The notes under the pieces are model-generated. The model had not been told where the DNA came from. It saw nothing but the letters and a program-made list of their open reading frames with translations, and did not search any database. Positions 1 through 5,352 of a stretch of 5,352 nt of DNA are shown piece by piece. The position numbers and the translations under genes were made by a program. The stretch is from DATESZ01 sp035283845 (GTDB lineage: Bacteria; Desulfobacterota; Syntrophia; Syntrophales; JACQWR01): contig DATESZ010000232.1 of the NCBI GenBank assembly GCA_035283845.1, positions 1-5,352 of the forward strand, written 5' to 3'. Numbering within the stretch: the first letter of the stretch is position 1; each line of letters opens with the position of its first letter.

Positions 1-1
1 G

Positions 2-172
2 GTTCTTTCGGGAAACAGCATTACAGATGACCTGGTGGAGAAGGCGTCAGAGGCGGCGCAGGAGAAGATTCGCCCCATGCCTCACATGGGTGTTTCTGCA
101 TGGTACAAGCGAAAATTGATAAGGGTGCTGGTAAAAAGATCGCTCCAGCAGGCATGGAAAATGGCAAAATAG
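2..172 (+). CDS. Xanthine dehydrogenase/CO dehydrogenase-family FAD-binding subunit, C-terminal end (partial)
   Basis: This is the last 56 codons of a gene that begins before the window and ends at TAG 170-172. The visible part runs from VLSGNSITDDLVEKA to a tail containing SAWYKRKLIRVLVKRSLQQA. That pattern, a helix after an [IL]T[DE][DE]L motif, then a short RP-containing link and a Y(K/R)R..(I/V)RVLV(K/R)R helix, is the usual end of the C-terminal domain of the medium (FAD) subunit in molybdenum hydroxylases such as CoxM and XdhB. In that family the subunit passes electrons between [2Fe-2S] clusters and FAD in the cytoplasm. The FAD-binding part lies outside the window, so the substrate (CO, purine, aromatic acyl-CoA or other) cannot be read. 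No typical partner subunit follows downstream, so any partners should lie upstream. The family call rests on about 50 residues recognised by eye. Confidence 0.62.
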   Translation, partial: VLSGNSITDDLVEKASEAAQEKIRPMPHMGVSAWYKRKLIRVLVKRSLQQAWKMAK

Positions 173-177
173 GAGGG
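171..177 (+). promoter_or_regulatory. Strong Shine-Dalgarno AGGAGGG ahead of the small frame
   Basis: AGGAGGG overlaps the TAG stop of the upstream gene and sits 7 bases (counted from AGGAGG) before ATG 184. It is the best ribosome binding site in this part of the window and is better placed than anything in front of coaE, whose ATG is about 80 bases further on. Confidence 0.55.
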
Positions 178-183
178 AAAAAT

Positions 184-273
184 ATGACACGCCTCATTGT
201 CGCTCTGCCCGATACGGATAGGGGGTTGCTCCGGACTGAGGGGTTGAAATTACCATGCTTAATGTTGGTTTGA
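184..273 (+). CDS. Possible 29-residue small protein or coupling leader upstream of coaE
   Basis: An ATG at 184 follows AGGAGG with ideal spacing and opens a 29-codon frame ending at TGA 271-273. The product begins MTRLIVALPDTD and ends LPCLMLV. I recognise no family. It is too short for a domain, has no convincing membrane segment, and is not in the coaE frame. It overlaps the first 19 bases of coaE, whose own ribosome binding site is weak, so translation of this frame could bring ribosomes to the coaE start. It could also be the decayed start of a lost third gene of the upstream operon, or a chance frame. Support is the ribosome binding site and the overlap only. Confidence 0.3.
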   Translation: MTRLIVALPDTDRGLLRTEGLKLPCLMLV

Positions 274-890
274 CGGGCGGCATTGCAACGGGTAAAACGT
301 CCGTTGCTGAGATGTTTAAGAAAAAAGGCGCTTATGTCATAGATTTTGACGTTTTGACGCATAAGCTTCAAGAACCGCGACGGCCCGTCTGGCAGGCGAT
401 TCTCGACTTTTTCGGCAGAGGAATACTGAATGATGATGAAACGATAAACAGGGGGAAACTTGGGGCGATAGTTTTTCAGGACAGAATTAAGCTTACTAAG
501 CTTAACGAAATTATCCATCCCTTTATTTTTGAAGAATGGCGCCATTATATGTCTGAAATCCAGAAAAAAACCCCCGACGTTATTATTATTTCAGATATAC
601 CTCTGCTTATTGAAGCGGGCGTTCAAAAATTAGTCGATTTGATCGTCCTCGTATATGCCTTGCCTTCGCAGCAAGTGGAGAGATTGATCATGAGAAATGG
701 ATGTAACCGCGAAGAAAGCCTGCGCAGGATTGCTTCCCAGCTTCCCATAGATGATAAAATTCCCTACGCAGATATCCTGATAGATAATAGCTCTTCCTTC
801 GAGAGCACCAGGCAAAAGGTTGATGAAATCTGGGTAGAGCTTAATGAAAGACAAAGGGAGAAAATCTGTACTTCCCGATCTATTGCCTGA
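255..890 (+). CDS. coaE: Dephospho-CoA kinase
   Basis: The product phosphorylates the ribose 3'-hydroxyl of dephospho-CoA with ATP, the last step of coenzyme A synthesis, in the cytoplasm. The 211 residues match the family's usual length of about 200. Visible motifs in order: P-loop GGIATGKT at residues 8-15; GAYVIDFD (25-32), the substrate-site acidic segment; a RGKLGAIVFQD...LNEIIHP stretch (66-89); SDIPLLIEAG (113-122), the conserved DxPLL strand; RNGCNREES (147-155), the lid region; and ADILIDNSSS (172-181) near the end. ATG 255 is the only reasonable start: an in-frame TGA lies at 237-239, and the P-loop begins seven residues in, as is normal. The ribosome binding site is poor (GAGGGG 238-243, 11 bases away). 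The codons are more AT-rich than those of fhs. No intrinsic terminator was seen after it. Confidence 0.93.
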   Translation: MLNVGLTGGIATGKTSVAEMFKKKGAYVIDFDVLTHKLQEPRRPVWQAILDFFGRGILNDDETINRGKLGAIVFQDRIKLTKLNEIIHPFIFEEWRHYMSEIQKKTPDVIIISDIPLLIEAGVQKLVDLIVLVYALPSQQVERLIMRNGCNREESLRRIASQLPIDDKIPYADILIDNSSSFESTRQKVDEIWVELNERQREKICTSRSIA

Positions 891-929
891 TGAATTTCAC
901 CTCTTTTTACGATAATGCATTTACCCATT

Positions 930-957
930 CTATAATTAAATTTTAGCTAATTTATAG
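930..957 (+). repeat. AT-rich imperfect inverted repeat upstream of the fhs promoter
   Basis: CTATAATTA at 930-938 is matched by TAATTTATAG at 948-957, giving nine pairs with one unpaired T. The centre contains the palindrome TTAGCTAA (943-950). It lies just upstream of the -35 element, where an UP element or an activator site would be. AT-rich DNA forms such repeats easily, so a function is only a possibility. Confidence 0.3.
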
Positions 958-968
958 CCAAATACCAC

Positions 969-997
969 TTGACAGGGATAGCCCTTATTGGTATGAA
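969..997 (+). promoter_or_regulatory. Sigma70-type promoter for fhs with extended -10
   Basis: A perfect -35 TTGACA (969-974) is separated by exactly 17 bases from TATGAA (992-997), a 4/6 match to TATAAT. A TG at 989-990, one base before the -10, gives an extended -10 element. AT-rich DNA lies upstream (930-964). Transcription would start near 1003-1005, giving fhs a 5' leader of roughly 155 bases. It faces fhs and implies that fhs is transcribed separately from coaE. Confidence 0.68.
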
Positions 998-1014
998 AAA
1001 TCAAGGGCAATAAG
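984..1014 (+). promoter_or_regulatory. Inverted repeat spanning the -10 and start site: candidate operator
   Basis: CTTATTG (984-990) and its exact complement CAATAAG (1008-1014) flank the -10 hexamer and the predicted transcription start, separated by 17 bases. The arms lie at about -20 and +5 to +10, a position where a dimeric repressor would block RNA polymerase. An overlapping pair, GCCCTT (981-986) and AAGGGC (1003-1008), shares the same region. No known regulator site was recognised. Confidence 0.35.
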
Positions 1015-1021
1015 ATGAGTT

Positions 1022-1054
1022 CGTACTTGTCAAAAACCCGGTTTCTCAGGTACG
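1022..1054 (+). other. Leader hairpin in the fhs 5' untranslated region
   Basis: CGTACTTG (1022-1029) pairs with CAGGTACG (1047-1054): eight pairs including one G-U, around a 17-base loop that can itself form a short AAAC/GTTT stem. It lies about 20 bases into the predicted transcript and about 105 bases before the fhs start. No T-tract follows, so it is not an intrinsic terminator. It does not match the tetrahydrofolate or ZTP riboswitch conserved segments that I know. It may stabilise the mRNA or belong to a larger leader structure. Confidence 0.35.
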
Positions 1055-1129
1055 GAGGATGTGCGAAAATATTCCCCCGGTGGTTTAATGGTTTCCTGTC
1101 AGTTTCCCTGATAACTTAAATTTAGCGTT

Positions 1130-1141
1130 TTAAATATTTAA
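1130..1141 (+). repeat. Perfect 12-base AT palindrome before the fhs ribosome binding site
   Basis: TTAAATATTTAA is its own reverse complement and ends seven bases before the GAGGAG ribosome binding site. It contains only A and T, so it could arise by chance. An unstructured AT-rich stretch here would also help ribosome access. Confidence 0.3.
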
Positions 1142-1160
1142 TAGAATGAGGAGAAAGACT

Positions 1161-2933
1161 ATGTTTAAGATAACCGATTTTGATCCAAGAAAATATGCAG
1201 ATTGGCAGATTGCGGAAGAAGCGGAAAAAAATATGCCTACTCCTGACGAATGGCGGGAGAAACTGGGGCTTCAGAAGGATGAGATCATCCCCATGGGGAA
1301 GCTATGCAAACTCGATTTCATGAAAATTATTGAGCGATTAAAGAATAGACCTGACGGAAAGTATATTGAGGTCACGGCCATTACTCCTACCCCTCTTGGA
1401 GAGGGTAAAACTACCACATCCATGGGATTGTTGGAGGGGCTTGGCAAAAGAGGTCAGAATGTCGGCGGTTGTATCCGTCAGCCTTCGGGCGGGCCCACAA
1501 TGAATGTCAAGGGCACTGCTGCAGGAGGCGGCCTCTCGCTCCTTATTCCCATGACCGAATTTTCCCTCGGTCTTACCGGTGACATCAACGACATCACCAA
1601 TGCCCACAACCTGGCCATGATCGCCCTGAATGCCCGGATGCAGCATGAACGAAACTATGACGACGCTGAACTTGCCAAAAGGAATCTGAAACGCTTGGAT
1701 ATTGATCCTGCCAACATCGAGATGGGTTGGGTCATGGATTTTTGCGCCCAGGGTTTGCGGAATATTATAATGGGTCTTGGGGGCAAGATGGATGGTTTTC
1801 TCATGCAATCCAAATTTGGCATTACCGTGAGTTCGGAGCTCATGGCTATCCTTTCCATTGTCCGGGACCTGAAAGACCTCCGGGAGAGGTTGGGAAAGAT
1901 CGTTGTTGCCTATGATAAGAAAGGCAAACCCGTCACCACCACAGACCTCGAAGTGGCCGGTGCAATGTGCGCCTGGATGCGGAATACCATCAATCCTACA
2001 TTGATGTCTACGACAGAATACCAGCCCTGCATGGTGCACGCCGGCCCCTTTGCTAACATTGCTGTGGGCCAGTCCTCCATTATTGCAGACCGCATTGGTT
2101 TAAAGATGTTCGATTACAATGTGACAGAGAGCGGTTTTGCTGCTGATATCGGGTTCGAGAAGTTCTGGAATGTGAAATGCCGGGTCAGTGGTCTTACTCC
2201 CAATGTTTCAGTATTAACCTCTACGATCAGGGCTTTAAAGATGCATGGCGGTGGACCTGCCGTCGTGGCAGGACGTCCCCTTCCTGATGAATACACAAAG
2301 GAGAACCTGGCGCTTCTTGAAAAAGGGATTGTCAATATGACGCATCTCATCGGGGTAATAAAGAAGTCGGGAATCAATCCGGTCGTCTGTATCAATGCCT
2401 TCCATACGGATACAAAAGACGAAATCTCGCTGGTACGAAAGTATGCTGAGCAGGCAGGAGCCCGCTGTGCTCTTTCCGAGCATTGGCTCAAAGGCGGAGA
2501 TGGAGCATTAGAGCTTGCCGATGTGGTAATGGAAGCCTGCAAAGATAAACCTAATTTCAAATTCCTCTATCCGCTGGAGATGCCTTTAAGACAACGTGTG
2601 GAAATAATAGCAAAAGAAGTATACGGGGCCGATGGCGTCTCTTGGACCCCGGAGGCGGAAAACAAAGCGAAACGTTTTGAGGCCGATCCTGCGTTAAGGG
2701 ATTTCAACACCATGATGGTCAAGACTCACCTGAGCCTTACACATGATCCTACAAAGAAGGGGGTGCCAAAAGGTTGGATACTGCCGGTTCGCGACGTCTT
2801 GATCTTTGCCGGTGCAAAGTTCCTCTGTCCGATGACAGGAGCCATCAGCCTGATGCCCGGAACCAGTTCCGATCCTGCTTACAGAAGGGTAGATGTGGAT
2901 GTGGAGACGGGTAAGGTAAAAGGATTGTTTTAA
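1161..2933 (+). CDS. fhs: Formate-tetrahydrofolate ligase
   Basis: The product makes 10-formyl-THF from formate, THF and ATP, the first folate step of the Wood-Ljungdahl methyl branch. I chose ATG 1161 (590 residues) over the in-frame ATG at 1146 because GAGGAG (1148-1153) lies 7 bases before 1161 and would be inside the coding region of the longer form. From 1161 the protein begins MFKITDFDPRKYADWQIAEEAE, like other members. Motifs: P-loop TPLGEGKT at 77-84 (Lys83); RQPSGGP from Arg106; signature 1 as VKGTAAGGGL (116-125); HAGPFANIAVGQSSIIADR (293-311); signature 2 as TIRALKMHGG (355-364); EHWLKGGDGA with Trp442; and the C-terminal VKGLF. Signature 1 differs from the common KGGAAGGGY. The MHGGGP insertion and GVPKGWILPVRD resemble the longer FTHFS form also found in eukaryotic C1-THF synthase. 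Full length with no lesion. It has its own promoter upstream. Confidence 0.97.
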   Translation: MFKITDFDPRKYADWQIAEEAEKNMPTPDEWREKLGLQKDEIIPMGKLCKLDFMKIIERLKNRPDGKYIEVTAITPTPLGEGKTTTSMGLLEGLGKRGQNVGGCIRQPSGGPTMNVKGTAAGGGLSLLIPMTEFSLGLTGDINDITNAHNLAMIALNARMQHERNYDDAELAKRNLKRLDIDPANIEMGWVMDFCAQGLRNIIMGLGGKMDGFLMQSKFGITVSSELMAILSIVRDLKDLRERLGKIVVAYDKKGKPVTTTDLEVAGAMCAWMRNTINPTLMSTTEYQPCMVHAGPFANIAVGQSSIIADRIGLKMFDYNVTESGFAADIGFEKFWNVKCRVSGLTPNVSVLTSTIRALKMHGGGPAVVAGRPLPDEYTKENLALLEKGIVNMTHLIGVIKKSGINPVVCINAFHTDTKDEISLVRKYAEQAGARCALSEHWLKGGDGALELADVVMEACKDKPNFKFLYPLEMPLRQRVEIIAKEVYGADGVSWTPEAENKAKRFEADPALRDFNTMMVKTHLSLTHDPTKKGVPKGWILPVRDVLIFAGAKFLCPMTGAISLMPGTSSDPAYRRVDVDVETGKVKGLF

Positions 2934-2938
2934 TTTAC

Positions 2939-2975
2939 GGAGGGGCCGGGATATTGCGCCCCCCCTCTTTATTTA
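2939..2975 (+). terminator. Terminator-like hairpin after fhs
   Basis: GAGGGG (2940-2945) pairs with CCCCTC (2962-2967), with an added G-T pair (2939/2968) and a possible inner GGG/CCC extension (2948-2950 with 2959-2961). A T-rich but A-interrupted tail follows (CTTTATTTATT, from 2967). It begins six bases after the fhs stop. It would end or reduce transcription before the activator gene, which starts only 20 bases beyond. The T-tract is not pure, so partial readthrough is likely. Confidence 0.5.
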
Positions 2976-2994
2976 TTGAATGTGCATCTAAGTA

Positions 2995-4980
2995 ATGGGT
3001 AAATGTAAGGTAACATTTCAGCCAAGCGGTCGGAGTATTGCCGTTGACGAGGGTGAAAACCTCCTTCAGTCGGCAATGGCCGCGGGAATCCATATCAACG
3101 CCTCCTGCGGCGGCAGCGGAACCTGCGGCAAGTGCAAGATCAAGATCATAGCCGGTAATTCGGATTCTCCGATGCATTCCAAGCTTTCCCCCTCGGAGTA
3201 TGAGGGAGGATATCGCTTAGCCTGCCAGACGTCGATCGTCGAAAACCTGGGTGTAGAGATTCCCCTCGAATCGCAGGTAGACAAATCGACCCTTGCCCTT
3301 AAGGGTGACAGGGGTCTTGCCTCATACCTTCTCTCTCCTAAGGATATTTACCAGCTTGTTGAGGGCTGGGATGTGGATCCGACGGTATTTAAGAGGTATG
3401 TGGAGATGGACCCGCCTTCGCTGAAGGACAATGCAAGCGATCTTATGCGTCTGGTCAAAGCCATAAACCGTCTGCACGGCATCAACGGGATATCCACCGA
3501 CTTCCGCGTCATTATGAAATTAAGCCGCATCCTGAGAGCTGCCGATTGGAGGGTCACGGTAACGCTGGTATTTACCAGGAAGGGCTATAAATTAATAAAC
3601 ATTGAAGCAGGCGATAACCGGCAACAAAACTATTCCATTGTATTAGACATCGGCACGACCACCATTTTCGGTCAGATTCTTAATCTTAATGAATGTAAAG
3701 TGGTCGCCTGTCCCGACGGTAACTGCGACGGGGCAACGCTTTTTGCCCTTGCCGAGGCCTCTGATTTCAATCCCCAGATAAGTTACGGGGAGGATGTGAT
3801 AACCCGTATTGTCTATTCACAGAAGCCGGGCGGGCTAAAAAAAATGCAGGAAACGGTCGTTGCAACGATAAACAATATCATTGATGAGCTGCTGAGGATG
3901 AGTCGCATCGACCGTTCCCTCATCTCCCATATCGTTGTGGCGGGCAATACCACCATGACCCAGTTGTTTTTAGGTGTCGATCCCAAGTATATCCGTGAGG
4001 CGCCCTATGTTCCGACGGCCCATTTCATACCGCCGGTCAGGGCCGTTCATCTGGGGATCAATATCGGGGACCATGTTCATGTTTACGTCTTTCCCATGGT
4101 AGCCAGTTACGTGGGCGGCGACATTGTTGCCGGCGTCCTGGGTTCGGGTATTTTCCAGAGAGAGGCCTTGACCCTTTACATGGATATTGGTACCAACGGC
4201 GAGATAGTCCTGGGAAACAAGGATTGGTTAGCCAGTGTTTCCTGCTCCGCAGGACCTGCTTTTGAAGGAGCGGGGATCAGATTCGGGATGCGGGCAACCC
4301 GTGGAGCGATCGAAGAAGTAAGCATAAACCCCCATACCTATGAACCTATGATCCTGACTATTGGCAGGGTAAAGCCTATCGGAATCTGCGGATCAGGATT
4401 GATCGATACGGTGGCGGAACTTCTTGAAGCGGGAATCATCGATCAGAAAGGTACATTTCTTCCGGATATTGCAACCGGGCGGGTAAGGAAGGGAATGGAT
4501 GGCTATGAGTATGTTTTGGCCTACAAAGAGGAAACGCGGATCAATGAAGATATTGTCCTTACGGAGGTTGACATCGAAAATCTGATTCGCACCAAAGGTT
4601 CCATATATGCGGGCTGCAAGGTGCTGCTTGACAGTGTAGGTTTGGGATTTAAGGATCTGGACCAGGTAATCATCGCCGGTGGTTTCGGACGCCATTTGGA
4701 TGTGGAAAAAGCAATTTTCATAGGCCTCCTGCCGGAGATCGACATAAAGAAATTTATTTTTGTCGGCAACGGTTCGCTGCTTGGCGCCAGGCTCCTTTCC
4801 TTTTCCCAGGCTCTCCTGAAAGAGGCGGAGAAGATCTCGCTTATGATGACCAATCTGGAATTGAGCAATCATGCCGGTTTTATGAATGAGTTTATGGCGG
4901 CCATGTTTCTGCCGCACACCGACGTGTCCGCTTTTCCCCTCGTCCTGGAAAGGCTGCGCTTAAAAAAGGAGGCTGCTTAG
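2995..4980 (+). CDS. acsV: Reductive activator of corrinoid protein: [2Fe-2S] ferredoxin plus ASKHA ATPase domain (RACo/AcsV type, DUF4445)
   Basis: Proteins of this type use a [2Fe-2S] electron and ATP to return Co(II) corrinoid protein to active Co(I). The 661 residues have the standard order: an N-terminal ferredoxin domain (1-95) with cluster ligands C38, C44, C47 and C77 (CX5CX2CX29C); a linker and middle region (about 96-210); and a C-terminal ASKHA domain (about 213-600). The last shows VLDIGTTT (216-223), ISYGEDVITRI (262-272), AGNTTM (316-321), MDIGTNGEI (396-404), SCSAGPAFEGAG (416-427), GICGSGLID (463-471), AGGFGRHLD (561-569) and GNGSLLGA (591-598), ending with the family's LELS...GFM.E...A.FLPHTD tail. 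Fhs and CooC as neighbours suggest that its target is the corrinoid iron-sulfur protein of CODH/ACS; the symbol acsV is by analogy. A methyltransferase activator (RamA-like) is the alternative. ATG 2995 is first after an in-frame TAA (2989-2991), but has no clear ribosome binding site. Residues 233-254 look longer than usual, with C234, C239 and C244. Confidence 0.88.
   Translation: MGKCKVTFQPSGRSIAVDEGENLLQSAMAAGIHINASCGGSGTCGKCKIKIIAGNSDSPMHSKLSPSEYEGGYRLACQTSIVENLGVEIPLESQVDKSTLALKGDRGLASYLLSPKDIYQLVEGWDVDPTVFKRYVEMDPPSLKDNASDLMRLVKAINRLHGINGISTDFRVIMKLSRILRAADWRVTVTLVFTRKGYKLINIEAGDNRQQNYSIVLDIGTTTIFGQILNLNECKVVACPDGNCDGATLFALAEASDFNPQISYGEDVITRIVYSQKPGGLKKMQETVVATINNIIDELLRMSRIDRSLISHIVVAGNTTMTQLFLGVDPKYIREAPYVPTAHFIPPVRAVHLGINIGDHVHVYVFPMVASYVGGDIVAGVLGSGIFQREALTLYMDIGTNGEIVLGNKDWLASVSCSAGPAFEGAGIRFGMRATRGAIEEVSINPHTYEPMILTIGRVKPIGICGSGLIDTVAELLEAGIIDQKGTFLPDIATGRVRKGMDGYEYVLAYKEETRINEDIVLTEVDIENLIRTKGSIYAGCKVLLDSVGLGFKDLDQVIIAGGFGRHLDVEKAIFIGLLPEIDIKKFIFVGNGSLLGARLLSFSQALLKEAEKISLMMTNLELSNHAGFMNEFMAAMFLPHTDVSAFPLVLERLRLKKEAA
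4967..4972 (+). promoter_or_regulatory. AGGAGG for cooC, unusually far from its start
   Basis: AGGAGG lies inside the last codons of the activator gene, 15 bases before the cooC ATG at 4988. The usual gap is 5 to 9. The in-frame CTG at 4973 touches the motif directly, so no nearer usable start was found. Translational coupling to the upstream stop (4978-4980) probably helps. Confidence 0.45.
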
Positions 4981-4987
4981 CAATAGA

Positions 4988-5352
4988 ATGAGCTTTACGA
5001 TAGCCGTTTGCGGAAAAGGCGGAACAGGCAAGACGACCTTTGCCGGAATGATAATTCGTTACCTCCTCGAAAAAAAGAAAGGCCCGGTTCTTGCCGTTGA
5101 TGCCGATGCCAATGCCAACCTTAACGAGGTATTAGGTATTGGCATCAAAGCTACGATTGGGGAGATGCGGGAGCTTATGAAAGAGGAAGTGCCCGCGGGC
5201 ATGACCAAGGACGTCTGGTTTGAATACAAAGTCCAGGAAGCCTTAACGGAAGCTAAAGGGTTTGATCTGCTCGCTATGGGGCGTCCGGAAGGCGCGGGGT
5301 GTTACTGTGCCGCCAATACCCTTGCCAGAAAATATATAGATTTGCTTACGGA
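4988..5352 (+). CDS. cooC: CooC-type nickel-insertion ATPase, N-terminal part (cut by window end)
   Basis: The first 121 codons and two bases are present. The product is a MinD/SIMIBI-class P-loop ATPase. CooC proteins dimerise on ATP and help load nickel into CO dehydrogenase; close relatives (AcsF) serve acetyl-CoA synthase. Visible motifs: MSFTIAVCGKGGTGKTT with the deviant Walker A GKGGTGKT at 9-16 and its signature Lys10; VDADANANL (37-45), the switch-like aspartate segment; and GRPEGAGCYC with C105 and C107, the CxC pair that binds metal at the dimer interface in CooC. The ATG is seven bases after the activator stop, so the two genes look co-transcribed and perhaps translationally coupled. 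The second half, with the remaining nucleotide contacts, is outside the window. The CxC pair separates it from plain MinD or ParA proteins. Confidence 0.9.
   Translation, partial: MSFTIAVCGKGGTGKTTFAGMIIRYLLEKKKGPVLAVDADANANLNEVLGIGIKATIGEMRELMKEEVPAGMTKDVWFEYKVQEALTEAKGFDLLAMGRPEGAGCYCAANTLARKYIDLLT

Noticed and set aside
21..545. A 174-codon open frame on the minus strand
   Set aside because: It lies opposite the coaE start and the end of the upstream gene, has no recognisable motif, and its product looks like low-complexity antisense translation. The + strand genes explain the region.
891..930. Intrinsic terminator after coaE
   Set aside because: There is a T-run at 904-908, but no GC-rich hairpin in front of it.
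981..1008. GCCCTT/AAGGGC hairpin as a terminator
   Set aside because: It overlaps the promoter -10, is followed by AATAAG and not a T-tract, and more likely reflects operator symmetry or chance.
1059..1088. A nine-codon frame starting ATG TGC GAA in the fhs leader
   Set aside because: GGAGG directly touches the ATG, so the spacing is unusable, and the peptide has no repeated regulatory codons that would suggest an attenuation leader.
1003..1160. ZTP (pfl) or tetrahydrofolate riboswitch before fhs
   Set aside because: The conserved ZTP 3' segment (CCGCCTGGGC-like) and the THF riboswitch core were looked for and not seen. CCCCCGGTGG at 1074-1083 has only a superficial likeness.
1338..2039. 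A 233-codon open frame on the minus strand inside fhs
   Set aside because: It is the antisense shadow of a highly conserved enzyme, with no ribosome binding site or family features. Other minus-strand frames opposite fhs and the activator were rejected for the same reason.
1..5352. CRISPR arrays, tRNA or rRNA genes, insertion sequences, attachment sites
   Set aside because: No regularly spaced repeats, tRNA-like cloverleaf, rRNA segments, transposase motifs or terminal inverted repeats were seen on either strand.

Overview
The window looks like a bacterial chromosome segment from an anaerobe that runs the Wood-Ljungdahl (reductive acetyl-CoA) pathway. It holds formate-tetrahydrofolate ligase, a reductive activator of corrinoid proteins, and a CooC-type nickel-insertion ATPase, in that order on one strand. 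The protein sequences and moderate base composition would fit a syntrophic or sulfate-reducing Desulfobacterota lineage (Syntrophales-like), but that placement is inference from general resemblance, not from a search.

Layout, all on the + strand: (1) 2-172, the C-terminal end of a xanthine dehydrogenase/CO dehydrogenase-family FAD-binding subunit. (2) 184-273, a possible 29-codon reading frame with a very good ribosome binding site, overlapping the start of the next gene. (3) 255-890, coaE, dephospho-CoA kinase. (4) 891-1160, a non-coding, AT-rich region of about 270 bases with a strong sigma70-type promoter, an inverted repeat across its -10 element, and a transcribed leader that can form a hairpin. 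(5) 1161-2933, fhs. (6) 2934-2994, a short gap with a terminator-like hairpin. (7) 2995-4980, the ferredoxin/ASKHA-type corrinoid activator. (8) 4988 to the window end, the first 121 codons of cooC.

Fhs activates formate onto tetrahydrofolate, the first folate step of the methyl branch. The activator (RACo/AcsV type) would use reduced [2Fe-2S] and ATP to return inactive Co(II) corrinoid protein to Co(I), so that methyl groups can pass from methyl-THF to acetyl-CoA synthase. CooC would supply nickel to CO dehydrogenase or acetyl-CoA synthase. The CODH/ACS structural genes are not visible and would be expected downstream. CoaE makes CoA, the final acceptor, but its placement here may be chance.

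No new enzyme system is evident. The points worth a second look are the fhs control region, the terminator-like hairpin and missing ribosome binding site before the activator, the small frame before coaE, a cysteine-bearing apparent insertion in the activator, and a divergent signature in Fhs.
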